A stretch of DNA of 64,000 bases from Enterobacter sp. C2 (GCF_019880405.1 NZ_CP082269.1:2108001-2172000); one strand, 5' to 3'. Shown: positions 17,141 through 26,768, counted from the first letter of the stretch. The notes: generated by a model from the letters alone, not told the origin. A program made the numbers and translations.

Positions 17141-18403
17141 TTAGCGTTTCATAGCAAAACTGTTGGCGTAGTCAGCGGGGTTGCTGCCGTCCCAGACCTT
17201 GCCGTCGAACAGGGTGCCGCTGCGCATATCGCTGGCAGGCAGGTTGATGCCGCCTACCGCCGTCGCCGCCTGCTTATAGAGATCGGTGCGGTTGATCTTC
17301 TTCGCGACCGTCAGATAGTCCGGGTCGGCCTCGATCAGGCCCCAGCGTTTGTGCTGAGTCAGGAACCACATGCCATCTGAGAGATACGGATAGTTCACCG
17401 CGCCGTCGTTGAAGAAGCGCATGCCGTGGGCGTCTTTCCACTTCTTGCCCAGCCCGTTGTCATAGTCGCCAAGCATTCGCCCCTGAATGGTCTCGGGTGA
17501 GGTGTTGACGTAGGCGCGCCCCGCTATGCTTTTCGCCGTTTCAATACGGTTAGCGTCAGAGGTATCGATCCAGCGGGAGGCCTCCAGCACTGCTGCGGTC
17601 AGGGCGCGGGCCGTATTGGGATGAGCGGCAACCCACGCCGAGGTGGTGCCGAGAATTTTTTCCGGATGATCGGGCCAGATCTCCTGCGTCGTCGCGGCGG
17701 TAAAGCCAATCCCGTCAAGAATGGCGCGCTGATTCCAGGGTTCGCCAACGCAGTAGCCGCTCATGTTGCCAATCTTCATGTTCATCACCATCTGCGGCGG
17801 CGGCACCACAACGTTGCGAACGTCGTTAAAGGGGTGGATCCCGGCGTTGGCGAGCCAGTAGTAGAGCCACATGGCATGCGTGCCGGTGGGAAACGTCTGG
17901 GCAAAGGTGTAGGTTCCCTTTGCGCTGCCATCGATGGTTTTTTTCAGTGAGGCCGCATCGGACACGCCCGCCTCTTTCAGCTGGTTCGACAGAGTGATCG
18001 CCTGGCCGTTATTGTTGAGCGTCATCAGCATCGCCATATCATGCTGCGGGCCGGATACACCGAGCTGCAGGCCATACACCAGGCCGTACAGCACGTGAGC
18101 CGCATCCAGTTCGCCGGAGACCAGCTTGTCGCGCACCGAAGCCCAGCTGGACTCTTTGCTGAGGATGATTTTGATCCCGTACTTCTCATCAAACTTCTTC
18201 ACTGCCGCCATCACCACCGAGGCGCAGTCCGTTAACGGGATAAAACCGACGCGGATCTCTTTCTTCTCTGGTGCATCAGAGCCCGCCGCCCAGACGCTGT
18301 TCATAAAACCCGGTAACAGCATGCTGCCGCCCAGCAGCGCGCTACCTGCCAGAAATCGGCGTCGGGAGAGACTCACCACGGTGTTGCTGTCATCTTGCTT
18401 CAT
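17141..18403 (-). CDS. nasF: Nitrate ABC transporter periplasmic binding protein
   Basis: A 420-residue nitrate-binding protein of the NrtA/CmpA type. The N-terminus carries a twin-arginine export signal (SLSRRRFLAGSAL, residues 12-24) with a hydrophobic core ending AWAA-like (SVWAA), so it is probably exported folded through Tat. The mature domain contains the family pattern IRVGFIPLTDCAS and a YCVGEPWN segment that lines the ligand site. It is the first gene of the nasFEDCBA operon, behind a 125-base leader with an attenuator. Confidence 0.94.
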   Translation of the reverse strand: MKQDDSNTVVSLSRRRFLAGSALLGGSMLLPGFMNSVWAAGSDAPEKKEIRVGFIPLTDCASVVMAAVKKFDEKYGIKIILSKESSWASVRDKLVSGELDAAHVLYGLVYGLQLGVSGPQHDMAMLMTLNNNGQAITLSNQLKEAGVSDAASLKKTIDGSAKGTYTFAQTFPTGTHAMWLYYWLANAGIHPFNDVRNVVVPPPQMVMNMKIGNMSGYCVGEPWNQRAILDGIGFTAATTQEIWPDHPEKILGTTSAWVAAHPNTARALTAAVLEASRWIDTSDANRIETAKSIAGRAYVNTSPETIQGRMLGDYDNGLGKKWKDAHGMRFFNDGAVNYPYLSDGMWFLTQHKRWGLIEADPDYLTVAKKINRTDLYKQAATAVGGINLPASDMRSGTLFDGKVWDGSNPADYANSFAMKR

Positions 18404-18432
18404 TGCGGCTTCCTGTTAGCTGAAAAATGCGC

Positions 18433-18481
18433 AAAAAAAAGCGTCCTGTTAGCGCTCAGTCTCCTGAACGCTAACGGACGC
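18433..18481 (-). terminator. Leader attenuator upstream of nasF
   Basis: On the minus strand the arms GCGTCC-GTTAGCG and CGCTAAC-A-GGACGC pair with one bulge around a 12-base loop, followed by eight T residues (18440 to 18433). This is a factor-independent terminator inside the nasF leader. In Klebsiella oxytoca the equivalent terminator is overcome by NasR when nitrate is present. Confidence 0.9.
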
Positions 18482-18497
18482 CTTTATCCGAAACGCT

Positions 18498-18521
18498 GAC
18501 TAAACCGCCGTTGGCTTAGTC
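18498..18521 (-). promoter_or_regulatory. ANTAR-type hexaloop hairpin in the nasF leader (NasR target)
   Basis: A perfect 9-bp stem (GACTAAGCC against GGTTTAGTC, with one G-T pair) holds the six-base loop AACGGC, with A at loop position 1 and G at position 4, as required by ANTAR antiterminators. It lies directly before the attenuator, so NasR binding here would prevent the terminator from acting. Confidence 0.85.
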
Positions 18522-18539
18522 TTTCTGTACTTTGGGTAA

Positions 18540-18555
18540 TGCAGCTTGTGTGCCA
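18540..18555 (-). promoter_or_regulatory. Sigma-54 promoter of the nasFEDCBA operon
   Basis: The minus strand reads TGGCACACAAGCTGCA, which matches the -24/-12 consensus with GG and GC ten bases apart. The predicted transcription start near 18528 leaves a leader of about 125 bases before nasF, which contains the hexaloop hairpin and the attenuator. Confidence 0.88.
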
Positions 18556-18618
18556 ATCTGCGGATACGCTTTAAATTCAGTGAAATACGTTAAACTCAAC
18601 GGCGGGTATGGCGTTGTC

Positions 18619-18657
18619 TGCACCGCAACGGTTGACCATTTGCACACCGGCGGTGCA
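18619..18657. promoter_or_regulatory. Two NtrC enhancer sites upstream of the nasF promoter
   Basis: 18641-18657 is TGCACA-N5-GGTGCA, a near-perfect NtrC dyad. 18619-18635 is TGCACC-N5-GGTTGA, with one good half-site. Their centres are 22 bp apart (two helical turns) and about 100 and 120 bp upstream of the expected start, the normal enhancer distance for a sigma-54 promoter. Confidence 0.75.
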
Positions 18658-18672
18658 GCTACTCCGTAAGGA

Positions 18673-19899
18673 TTACGATGCGGATTTATTCGTTGATGTT
18701 CCCATAATGGCCGCGACAGAGAGCATTGCCTCTGCGATCTCAGCGAGCTTCTTATTCTGCTTCATGGCCATGTCACGCAGGATTTTGTGGGCCTGCGGCT
18801 CGCTCATACCGTGGTGCTGCATCAGCAAGCTTTTGGCGCGCTCCACCAGCTTAAGGTCGGCAAGCGTCGCGCGCAGCGCGGCCAGCTCGGCATCCTGCGC
18901 CTGCAATTGGCGAGACTGACGCTCGATAAGCTCAAGTACGGAGCGGCTGAGCTGGGGTGGGATCAGCGCCGCGTAATCGCTGTTCTGCAGCGGCAGCTGC
19001 GCAATCTCCTGCTGTTGCAGAGCGTCGCAGCGTTGTGCATCACCGATCCTCTGTTCGCAGCAGGCCATTAGCCTCTCCTCCAGCCGGTCCTCGATGATTT
19101 TCATCCCGTCGATACGTGTCGTGGTGATATCAAACCAGCGCAGCGCGATGTCATCCGCAACGCCTGGAGGCGTTACGCAGGTGCAGGCAATACGCCGAAA
19201 GCGCTCCAGCTCGCTGCTGTCGGTGCGGAGCTGTTGCTGCCACAGCGCCAAAGTGCGCTCATCGGCAAACTCCATAAAGGCGTGAAAGCAGCGCTCCTGC
19301 CCCTCTATAAGCGCCAGCAGCTGCTGATGCGTAGCATCGTCGAAGCGCCGCGCGGTAAAACCCGCCGCCGCCAGGGCGCGCTCCTGCCCGGCCAGCTCCT
19401 TGCCCTGCATAAAGCTGAACATAGCCAGCAGCGCCCGTGACACCGTAGGATCCCCGGAGGTATCGGCGGCTTCGAAAACCAGCGCCAGATGGGCGCGTAT
19501 CACTTCGCTATAGCGGTTCATCGCCTCCGGCTGTTCAATCTTCACGGCTGCAACCTGCTCACGCAACGCAGGCAAATTGCTCATGCTATGCAGAGCGTTG
19601 GCGATGCGGCTAAAGAGACGCGGTGCGTTAGCCATTGGACCGCTGAGATCCAGGCTCGTGAGTTGGCTATCTACCGCGTCTGCGGCAAGCTGGACCTGCT
19701 GCGCGCGTTCTTCAAGCCGGTCGCGCCACGTCTCGCCGCACGAGCAGAGGTAGATGTTGGCCGTGCCCCGCTCGCGCTGCAGGACATGAATAAGCTGGCT
19801 GACCGCCCCCACCAGCTTGCTCATTTGTAGCAGCTGCTGCAGACCAGTAATTTCACTTTGTCGGGCGGCCAGGACGAAATCGAGAGCGGAAAGAGGCAT
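18673..19899 (-). CDS. nasR: Nitrate/nitrite-responsive transcription antiterminator
   Basis: A 408-residue RNA-binding regulator. The N-terminal two thirds is the nitrate- and nitrite-sensing NIT domain, with its early QRERGTANIY motif. The C-terminal part (about residues 335-395) is a coiled-coil lead-in plus ANTAR domain (VERAKSLLMQHHG, then AHKILRDMAM). Nitrate binding lets it bind the hexaloop RNA hairpin in the nasF leader and block the attenuator. The ATG at 19899, preceded by AGGT, gives the usual N-terminus; an upstream in-frame ATG at 19947 would add 16 residues. It lies just upstream of nasF in the same orientation, with its own unseen promoter. Confidence 0.94.
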   Translation of the reverse strand: MPLSALDFVLAARQSEITGLQQLLQMSKLVGAVSQLIHVLQRERGTANIYLCSCGETWRDRLEERAQQVQLAADAVDSQLTSLDLSGPMANAPRLFSRIANALHSMSNLPALREQVAAVKIEQPEAMNRYSEVIRAHLALVFEAADTSGDPTVSRALLAMFSFMQGKELAGQERALAAAGFTARRFDDATHQQLLALIEGQERCFHAFMEFADERTLALWQQQLRTDSSELERFRRIACTCVTPPGVADDIALRWFDITTTRIDGMKIIEDRLEERLMACCEQRIGDAQRCDALQQQEIAQLPLQNSDYAALIPPQLSRSVLELIERQSRQLQAQDAELAALRATLADLKLVERAKSLLMQHHGMSEPQAHKILRDMAMKQNKKLAEIAEAMLSVAAIMGTSTNKSAS

Positions 19900-20020
19900 A
19901 TCGCTACCTGCGCAAAAAGAACATAGCGAGGATAAAGCAAGATGCATGCCGCATTTCCCCCTTTTCTTTTACTCCGCGCCCGCTATTCTAATCACCACAT
20001 CCTAAACCATCGGACTGGTC

Positions 20021-20308
20021 ATGACTGCACACGTATCTAAAGACCCTTTGCACGGCGTAACCCTTGAGATGCAGGTGAATGCCCTTGTTGCGCGCTATGG
20101 TTGGAGCGAGCTGGGCAAGCTAATTAATATCAACTGCTTTAAAAACGATCCCAGCGTAAAATCGAGCCTCAAGTTTTTACGCCGCACGCCCTGGGCGCGC
20201 GCGGAGGTCGAAGCACTCTATTTGGATTCACTGGATGATGCCGTCCCGGAAACACAGGACGAGCCTGCTTTAAACCCATGGGCTAATAGCCGCCTGAATA
20301 AGAGCTGA
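20021..20308 (+). CDS. VF530 family DNA-binding protein (DUF2132)
   Basis: A 95-residue protein with the DPLHGVTLE start and RYGWSELG and FLRRTPWAR blocks that mark the VF530/DUF2132 family, first structurally described from Vibrio fischeri and regarded as a small double-helical DNA-binding fold. ATG at 20021 is divergent from nasR. The gene ends eight bases before digH, so the two probably share a transcript. Confidence 0.85.
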   Translation: MTAHVSKDPLHGVTLEMQVNALVARYGWSELGKLININCFKNDPSVKSSLKFLRRTPWARAEVEALYLDSLDDAVPETQDEPALNPWANSRLNKS

Positions 20309-20315
20309 AACAAAG

Positions 20316-21620
20316 ATGGCGCGACACATTACACGGTTAGGCGCACTGGTTGGCTGCGCGCTTTTACTTGCCAGCTGCTCTTCTAAACCACCGAAATCAT
20401 TGATCACCCCGCTTCCGCCCGTCGCGAAGCAGCCCCTGCCGGATAAATCTGCGCGTAGCAATGAGCCGGTGCGCGGCGTCTGGCTGACCACGGTCTCCCG
20501 CCTCGACTGGCCACCGGCGTCGTCGGTTACCGCCAGCCCGGCGCTGCGCGTCAGCCTGCAGCAGAAGGCGTTGACCGATAAGCTGGACAACCTGAAACGC
20601 CTTGGGGTGAATACCGTTTTCTTCCAGGTAAAGCCTGACGGAACTGCCCTCTGGCCGTCGAAGATCCTGCCGTGGTCAGATATGCTTACCGGCACCATCG
20701 GGGCCGATCCGGGCTACGATCCTTTGCAGTTTATGCTGGACGAGGCCCACAAGCGCGGCATGAAGGTGCATGCCTGGTTCAACCCCTATCGCGTCTCCAC
20801 CAATACCAAACCCAGCACCGTTGCTGAGCTGAATCGCACCCTGCCGCTCAATCCCGCCAGCGTCTTTGTGCTGCACCGGGACTGGATCCGCACCGCCAGC
20901 GATCGCTACGTGCTTGACCCCGGTATTCCGGAAGCCCGGGACTGGATCACCAGCATCGTCGCCGAGGTGGTGGCCCACTATCCGGTAGACGGCGTACAGT
21001 TTGACGATTACTTCTATGCTGAAGCGCCTGGCTCGACCCTGAACGATAATCAAACCTACCAGAAATACGGCAGCGCGTTTGCCTCAAAAGCGGACTGGCG
21101 ACGTAACAACACGCAGCAGCTGATCGAGCAGGTGTCGCGCACCATTAAGCAACTGAACCCTAACGTAGAGTTTGGCGTTAGCCCCTGCGGCGTCTGGCGC
21201 AACCGCTCCCACGATCCGGCCGGATCCGATACGCGCGGCGCGGCGGCGTATGATGAGTCCTACGCCGATACGCGCCTGTGGGTGCAAAAAGGGCTGGTGG
21301 ATTATATCGCCCCGCAGATCTACTGGCCCTTCTCCAGAGACGCGGCACGCTATGATGTATTGGCTAAATGGTGGGCGGACGTAGTGAAACCCACCCATAC
21401 GCGCCTCTATATTGGCGTAGCGCTGTATAAGGTGGGCGAACCGTCGAAAACCGAGCCGGACTGGACGGTCAACGGCGGCGTGCCAGAGCTGAAAAAGCAG
21501 CTCGATCTTAACGATGCGCTACCTGAGATCGGCGGCACCATTCTGTTCCGGGAGAACAACCTCAATCAGCCCCAAGCTCAGCAGGCGGTAAACTACCTGC
21601 GGAGCCGCTGGGGCAGTTGA
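20316..21620 (+). CDS. digH: Peptidoglycan glycosidase lipoprotein, DigH/YddW family
   Basis: A 434-residue lipoprotein: signal peptide with lipobox LLASC (Cys21), then a GHL10/DUF187 TIM-barrel glycosidase domain. Conserved patches RGVWLTTV near residue 50, MKVHAWFNPYR near residue 150 and VQFDDYFY near residue 227 carry likely active-site acids. E. coli DigH (YddW) cleaves denuded glycan strands left after amidases act in septal peptidoglycan. Residue 22 is Ser, so outer-membrane sorting is expected. Convergent with ydeP, 14 bp apart. Confidence 0.9.
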   Translation: MARHITRLGALVGCALLLASCSSKPPKSLITPLPPVAKQPLPDKSARSNEPVRGVWLTTVSRLDWPPASSVTASPALRVSLQQKALTDKLDNLKRLGVNTVFFQVKPDGTALWPSKILPWSDMLTGTIGADPGYDPLQFMLDEAHKRGMKVHAWFNPYRVSTNTKPSTVAELNRTLPLNPASVFVLHRDWIRTASDRYVLDPGIPEARDWITSIVAEVVAHYPVDGVQFDDYFYAEAPGSTLNDNQTYQKYGSAFASKADWRRNNTQQLIEQVSRTIKQLNPNVEFGVSPCGVWRNRSHDPAGSDTRGAAAYDESYADTRLWVQKGLVDYIAPQIYWPFSRDAARYDVLAKWWADVVKPTHTRLYIGVALYKVGEPSKTEPDWTVNGGVPELKKQLDLNDALPEIGGTILFRENNLNQPQAQQAVNYLRSRWGS

Positions 21621-21634
21621 TTTTTAACGGCTGA

Positions 21635-23956
21635 TTAACGAAGCGCGCCGGAGGTGGCCACCGCCTCCACGCGCTCCATCGCGATCGGGATGCTCTTATA
21701 GGCCGGAATGCCGCTTTTGGTGTCGTGGCTATCCAGCGGCACCATCACGTTGGCTTCGGGATAGTAGGCGCCTACGGAGCCCGGAGCCATGTCGATTACC
21801 ACTACGGTGAGATTGTGCATTCGCCGTTCGGTAGCGTTGCCCTCGCTATCGAGCGCCACAATGTTGACCTGATCCCCCACCCGCAGATTGCGCTTCTCGG
21901 CCTCGTCGGCGTTGATAAACAACACGTCCCGCCTGCCGGTCACCCCGCGATAGCGGTCGTTCAGGCCGTACAGCGTGGTGTTGTACTGGTCATGGCTGCG
22001 CAGCGTGGTCAGCACCAGATCGTGACACTTCAGCGAGCGCGGATCTTCATTGATACCCTGCATGATTTTGAACTCGGCTTTGCCTGATGGCGTGTTCCAG
22101 ACTCGCTCTGAGGCGGTATTGCGCAGGCGGAAACCGCCCGGCTTTTTCACACGTTCATTGAAATTGTCGAAGCCTGGAATGGTGGCCTCAATGGCATCCC
22201 GAATAAAGCTGTAGTCGCGCACCATTTTATCCCAGTCAACAACGGTGTTGGGCAGCGTGGCTTTTGCCAGCCCGGCGACCAGGGCGGGCTCTGATTTCAG
22301 GTGCGGCGAGGCGGGCTCCAGCGAACCGTGAGAGGCATGCACCATCGACATGGAGTCCTCAACGGTAATGCTCTGCTCACCAGAGGCCTGAACATCTCGC
22401 TCGGTACGGCCCAGTACGGGAAGAAGATAGTTGTGCTTGCCCAGCAGCAGATGGGAGCGGTTGAGCTTGGTCGCCATATGCACAACCAAATCGAGGTTGC
22501 GCATCGCCGGGAAGGTGACCTGCGGGTCGGAGATCGCCTCCGCCAGGTTACCGCCGAGACAGAGGAGCGCTTTAGCCTGACCGTCGCGCATCGCCTGAAT
22601 CGCTGCTACCGCGCCGTGGCCGTGCTTTTGCGGCGGCGTGAAGCCGAAGACCTTTTCGATATTGTCGAGCAGCGACTGGGGCGGGATCTCGGTAATCCCT
22701 ACGGTGCGATCGCCCTGCACGTTGGAGTGGCCGCGCAGCGGGCAGATGCCAGCCCCTTTTTTACCGATGTTGCCGCGCATCAGCAGCAGGTTAGCGATCT
22801 GCTGGACGTTCTGCGTGCCGTACTGGTGCTGGGTGATCCCCATACCGTAGCAGATGATGGTCCGCTCGGCGTTGGCGTACAGCCGGGCTACGTTCTGGAT
22901 CTCTTTGCGCTCCATACCCGAGACCTTGAGGATGTGCGCCCAGTCGGTGGCATCAAGATCGGCTTTTAGTGCCTCAAACCCCTGGGTGTGCTCGCTAATG
23001 AAGGCTTCATCAATGACGCCGGGCTCGCCTTTGGCTTTCGCCTCGTCGTGCATCGCCAGCAGAATTTTCATTACCCCTTTCAGCATCGCCGCGTCGCCGC
23101 CCACCCGCACCTTGTAGTAGGTTGAGGCGAGCTCGGTGGAGCTCAGGGAGAGCATCTCGATAGGGCTTTGCGGCGAGGTAAAGCGCTCCAGACCACGCTC
23201 GCGCAGCGGGTTGATGGCAACAATAGTGGCACCGCGTTTTGAAACCTCCCGCAGCGTGCCGAGCATGCGCGGATGGTTGGTGCCAGGGTTATGACCGATG
23301 CACAGCACCAGATCGCAGTGGTCAAAATCCTCCAGCTCAACGGTTCCCTTGCCGACGCCGATTGACTCGGGTAGGCCGACGCTGGTGGGCTCATGGCACA
23401 TATTCGAGCAGTCAGGGAAGTTGTTGGTGCCATACTCACGGGCGAAGAGCTGCCAGAGAAAGGCGGCTTCGTTGGAGGCGCGGCCGGAAGTGTAAAACTC
23501 AACGCTGTCGGGGTCGTCGTAGCTGCGGAGATGCTCACCGATTTCTCGGAAGGCGGTTTCCCACTCAATGGGCTGGTAGGTATCACTGGCGGGGTCATAT
23601 TTCATGGGATGGGTAAGTCTACCCTCGCCCTCTAGCTCAAAAGCATTGCGCTCCCACAGTTCGCTCACGGTATGGGCGGCAAAAAATTCGGGGGTGGTAC
23701 GTTTGCTGGTGGCTTCCCAGGAGACGGCTTTCGCGCCATTTTCACAGAACTCAAACGAGGAGGCGTGCTGCGGATCGGGCCATGCACAGCCTGGACAGTC
23801 GAAGCCTTGAGGCTGGTTAACTTTGAACAGGGCAATGACGTCCTGCTTCACCGACATCTGGCCGCGTATTGCGTCGGCGACGGCTTTGAGTGCTCCCCAA
23901 CCGCCAGCTGAACCACCATAGGGTTTGATACCGATAGTACGATTTTGCTCTTTCAT
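21635..23956 (-). CDS. ydeP: FdhF/YdeP-type molybdopterin oxidoreductase
   Basis: A 773-residue oxidoreductase of the FdhF/YdeP family. An N-terminal Cys cluster (CPGCAW near residue 53 and a third Cys in FEFCENG) precedes the molybdopterin domains ([13 protein letters not shown] and [11 protein letters not shown] blocks). E. coli YdeP contributes to acid resistance; its reaction is not defined. The ATG at 23956 with GGAG upstream is favoured over an in-frame start four codons earlier. It follows bluR by 94 bp on the same strand, which raises the possibility of shared transcription. Confidence 0.92.
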   Translation of the reverse strand: MKEQNRTIGIKPYGGSAGGWGALKAVADAIRGQMSVKQDVIALFKVNQPQGFDCPGCAWPDPQHASSFEFCENGAKAVSWEATSKRTTPEFFAAHTVSELWERNAFELEGEGRLTHPMKYDPASDTYQPIEWETAFREIGEHLRSYDDPDSVEFYTSGRASNEAAFLWQLFAREYGTNNFPDCSNMCHEPTSVGLPESIGVGKGTVELEDFDHCDLVLCIGHNPGTNHPRMLGTLREVSKRGATIVAINPLRERGLERFTSPQSPIEMLSLSSTELASTYYKVRVGGDAAMLKGVMKILLAMHDEAKAKGEPGVIDEAFISEHTQGFEALKADLDATDWAHILKVSGMERKEIQNVARLYANAERTIICYGMGITQHQYGTQNVQQIANLLLMRGNIGKKGAGICPLRGHSNVQGDRTVGITEIPPQSLLDNIEKVFGFTPPQKHGHGAVAAIQAMRDGQAKALLCLGGNLAEAISDPQVTFPAMRNLDLVVHMATKLNRSHLLLGKHNYLLPVLGRTERDVQASGEQSITVEDSMSMVHASHGSLEPASPHLKSEPALVAGLAKATLPNTVVDWDKMVRDYSFIRDAIEATIPGFDNFNERVKKPGGFRLRNTASERVWNTPSGKAEFKIMQGINEDPRSLKCHDLVLTTLRSHDQYNTTLYGLNDRYRGVTGRRDVLFINADEAEKRNLRVGDQVNIVALDSEGNATERRMHNLTVVVIDMAPGSVGAYYPEANVMVPLDSHDTKSGIPAYKSIPIAMERVEAVATSGALR

Positions 23957-24021
23957 AATGCTCCACAATGACTATTACCTTCTCTGTAAGCCTGGTACAG
24001 GAATTGTGGATAGGTGAACTA

Positions 24022-24039
24022 ATGCGTTTAAAAACGCAT
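24022..24039. repeat. 18-bp palindrome between bluR and ydeP
   Basis: ATGCGTTTAAAAACGCAT is an almost perfect inverted repeat located 66 bp upstream of the ydeP start. It could be an operator or a weak intrinsic hairpin; there is no T-run on the minus strand, so a terminator is unlikely. Confidence 0.4.
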
Positions 24040-24050
24040 GAACGAGTCAG

Positions 24051-24782
24051 TTACGGCTCATGAAACGAAATGGTAAACCCCTGCTCCTGCCAATGCTCCA
24101 GCTGCTCCTGCTGGCGGCGAGTAAGCGCTTTGCCGGTCCATAAAAAGATATGCTGGCCGGGGAAAAGCTCGGGACGCGGCACCTCCAGCGGCTCAGCCAG
24201 CAGATCGATATGCCAGCCCCGCTGCGACAGCCGCCACGCCTCCAGCCACAGCCGGGTGCGATCCTCGCTGCCCCAGCCAATGAGCAGTGCTTCTCTACCC
24301 GCTTTTTTACGCGCAGTAATGACGCATGAGACAGCATGCTCTGTAATAACGCCGTCCAGCAGGCTAGACATGACGCGTGCCGTGTATTGGTCGAGGGTAA
24401 GACGCTGACGCACGGGCGTGAGGATGTGGTCGATGAGGTCATCTACGGTATGGGCGCGTCCAAGCGTTGTAAGAGCAGTACGCAGCTTGGCCGGGCGGGC
24501 CTGGCGCAGCACGCCCATCATCTCTTCCTGCAGCGTTGCCCAGTCATCATGGGCAACCACCTTATTGTCTTCAAGCAGCGCCTTAACTTTACTGACGGGA
24601 ACGCCGCTCTCAATCCAGCGTTTGATCTCTTTGATGCGTTGAATATCTTCCTCGTCGAACTGACGATGACCGCCTTCGCTGCGTTGGGGTTTGAGCAAGC
24701 CATAGCGACGCTGCCAGGCACGGAGCGTGACCGGGTTAATACCGCATCTTTCTGCTACATCGCCAATACTATAAAAAGCCAT
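24051..24782 (-). CDS. bluR: MerR-type repressor of the blue-light regulon
   Basis: A 243-residue MerR-family regulator. The N-terminal winged helix reads [17 protein letters not shown], with the [14 protein letters not shown] recognition region; the C-terminal half resembles a B12-binding-like domain without an evident cobalamin His motif. In E. coli, BluR represses the ycgZ-ymgAB-ymgC promoter and is released by the photoreceptor BluF under blue light and cold. ATG 24782 has GGGGAG five bases upstream. Gene order bluR-bluF with a divergent ycgZ matches E. coli. Confidence 0.93.
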   Translation of the reverse strand: MAFYSIGDVAERCGINPVTLRAWQRRYGLLKPQRSEGGHRQFDEEDIQRIKEIKRWIESGVPVSKVKALLEDNKVVAHDDWATLQEEMMGVLRQARPAKLRTALTTLGRAHTVDDLIDHILTPVRQRLTLDQYTARVMSSLLDGVITEHAVSCVITARKKAGREALLIGWGSEDRTRLWLEAWRLSQRGWHIDLLAEPLEVPRPELFPGQHIFLWTGKALTRRQQEQLEHWQEQGFTISFHEP

Positions 24783-24835
24783 CAACTCCCCTAAACTCAA
24801 CGCTACTATGCTCATATTCAAACGCTATCATTATC

Positions 24836-26056
24836 TCATAAACCCGCCCGCTTTTCTGGCCACGCCACGGCAGGTATGCCGGCGAATTCGGGACGGGCAA
24901 ACAGGTAGCCCTGGAACTGTGATATGCCTGCTGACTCCAGCCACATCCACTCCTCAGGCCGCTCAACGCCCACTGCGGAGACCAGAATCTCCAGCGAGCT
25001 ACAGCATTTAATAATGGCCTGGATGATTGCCTGCCGTGGGCCACTCTTATGTACATCTTTGATCAGGTCGCGGTTGATCTTAATCCTGTCCGGCTGAAAC
25101 TGCGCCAGCAGCAGCAGACCGGCAAAGCCCGCACCAAAGTGATCGATGGCGACACGGATGCCCGCTGCCTTTAACTGCCTTACCGCATCGGTGAACTCAT
25201 CGAGGCGTGAAATTACTTCGCTCTCGGTAAACTCAACGATGATCTGCTCAGGAATCAGCCCGTTGGCCTCGATCTCCTGAAGCAGGAAATTGACCGCGCC
25301 GGGTACTTTCACCAGCGTCATTGGCAGCAGATTTACTGACAGCGTCTGCTCACCAATATTCAGCTCCGCCGCCATGGCAAAAGCGACTTTTTTGCTGCGC
25401 AGGTCAGCCTCGTAGGCCTCATCCCCCGCCAGCCCGGCAAACCAGGCTTCGGGAAAATCTCCCCCCGGCGTACGCAGCAAGGCTTCAATCGCAACCACTT
25501 CACGGGCAAAGGGATCGATCATGGGTTGAAAAGCAAAGCTGCACTCTGCCGTTTCATCCACTTCTCGCGTTTCTGCGCGGGAAGCACCGTCGTCCGGAAT
25601 GAAATCCCATGCATCTGCGGGCGGAATTTCAAAGTAGTTCTCTTTCTCGCGCTCCTCAACGAAGGTGCGGAAGAACTGCAGCGCACGGTCGTCATAGGTC
25701 AGCTGGTACTTAGAGGTGCCTTTATCCAGTACGCGCTGCAGCACATCATCCCGGTCATACTCTCTTAAGTCGAAGAGCTCCATCCCCGACTTACCAAACC
25801 GCCGCGACGGCGCATAGTCACACAGCAACTCAACGAGGTTGTAGTGGCGAGTATCCTGACAAATAGCACGGTAGATTTTGAACACGCTCTCTTCCGGCCC
25901 TTCCAGCAGCTGGAAGAAGTGAGTCCCGTTAAAAAGCAGGATGCCTGTCACCTCGGAGTGACCATTTTTTTGGTTTGCTGCGGCAACCATCTCTTCCAGC
26001 ATTTTAACCGGCACGTCGTCGCAGAGATGGCTGCGGTAAATAATGGTTGTAAGCAT
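24836..26056 (-). CDS. bluF: Blue-light sensor, BLUF plus degenerate EAL domain
   Basis: A 406-residue photoreceptor. The N-terminal BLUF domain (residues 1-95) keeps the flavin-site Tyr in TIIYRS and the Gln in FFQLLEG. The C-terminal EAL-type domain (about 155-400) is degenerate: the usual DDFGTG loop is DHFGAG, so cyclic-di-GMP hydrolysis is not expected. In E. coli the lit form binds BluR directly and relieves repression. The ATG at 26056 follows GGAA and gives the usual MLTTIIYRSH N-terminus; the open frame runs further upstream without support. Residues 135-190 differ most from E. coli by memory. Confidence 0.95.
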   Translation of the reverse strand: MLTTIIYRSHLCDDVPVKMLEEMVAAANQKNGHSEVTGILLFNGTHFFQLLEGPEESVFKIYRAICQDTRHYNLVELLCDYAPSRRFGKSGMELFDLREYDRDDVLQRVLDKGTSKYQLTYDDRALQFFRTFVEEREKENYFEIPPADAWDFIPDDGASRAETREVDETAECSFAFQPMIDPFAREVVAIEALLRTPGGDFPEAWFAGLAGDEAYEADLRSKKVAFAMAAELNIGEQTLSVNLLPMTLVKVPGAVNFLLQEIEANGLIPEQIIVEFTESEVISRLDEFTDAVRQLKAAGIRVAIDHFGAGFAGLLLLAQFQPDRIKINRDLIKDVHKSGPRQAIIQAIIKCCSSLEILVSAVGVERPEEWMWLESAGISQFQGYLFARPEFAGIPAVAWPEKRAGL

Positions 26057-26200
26057 AATTATTCCGGGGATCGGTGTGTGAAAAGCCACATTAACAAATG
26101 TCAGCACCCAGATCTTGTAATGATTGTGCCTGATTTTAAAGACAATCTTTCCCGTGTATAAGTATGCTGCTCCATAAAGAGTACAGCTTTTTGCCATACC

Positions 26201-26336
26201 TGTACAAGTATTCTCAGAGCAAGATAGGAATTTTCCGTAACGCATTGATTATAATGATATGTTAAAAATATCTATAAATAATTACGCAAATCTGTACAGT
26301 TTCTATGTACAAGTTTGCTCGTTTTGTATAACTTTG
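26201..26336. promoter_or_regulatory. TGTACA-repeat control region between bluF and ycgZ
   Basis: The 321-bp bluF-ycgZ spacer holds three TGTACA palindromes (26201-26206, 26293-26298, 26306-26311) and a fourth near match, TTGTAC, at 26334-26339. Two are followed by similar flanks (AAGTATTCTC and AAGTTTGCTC). They lie upstream of ycgZ, where BluR is known to act in E. coli, and are the best operator candidates. A TATAAC at 26327-26332 could be the ycgZ -10. Confidence 0.5.
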
Positions 26337-26377
26337 TACTCGTTATCACAAATTACTGAATTTTACAGGAGTGACAT

Positions 26378-26617
26378 ATGCAGCAGAACGGTTTTGTTCC
26401 GAACACAGCTAATGCCATTACCCGGTATTTCAATAAAGCTGCACTGCCAAGCCAGCAGGAGACGCTGGGTCAGATTGTGGTTGAAATTCTGAGCAGTGGC
26501 CAGAGCCTGAACCGCAAGGCAATTTGCACCAAACTGCTTAGCCGTCTGGAAATGGCGTCTGACTCTGAAGAAGAGAGCCATTACCACACGTTGATTGGCC
26601 TGCTGTTTGACCGCTAA
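26378..26617 (+). CDS. ycgZ: Two-component-system connector YcgZ
   Basis: A 79-residue helical small protein with the YcgZ core QETLGQIVVEIL...LNRKAIC. In E. coli, YcgZ, YmgA and AriR act through the Rcs phosphorelay to promote colanic acid and biofilm functions and lower curli. It is the first gene of the BluR-controlled set, preceded by ACAGGAG. The gap to ymgA is 151 bp and shows no clear terminator. Confidence 0.9.
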   Translation: MQQNGFVPNTANAITRYFNKAALPSQQETLGQIVVEILSSGQSLNRKAICTKLLSRLEMASDSEEESHYHTLIGLLFDR

Positions 26618-26768
26618 GAGTTAGCAAAATCACAGCAACTGGTAGTTAAGTTTTTTTAAAGTCGCCTGGAGTAGGCTGGTATTCATGGAAGAACACACGG
26701 CCTCAACCTGGCGCAGACTCATGCCACGTTTCCATTATTTGGATTAGTGTGGCATCAGAGACGTAGTT

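Noticed and set aside
24022-24039. ATGCGTTT/AAACGCAT palindrome as terminator of bluR
   Set aside because: No T-run follows on the minus strand; kept only as an inverted repeat.
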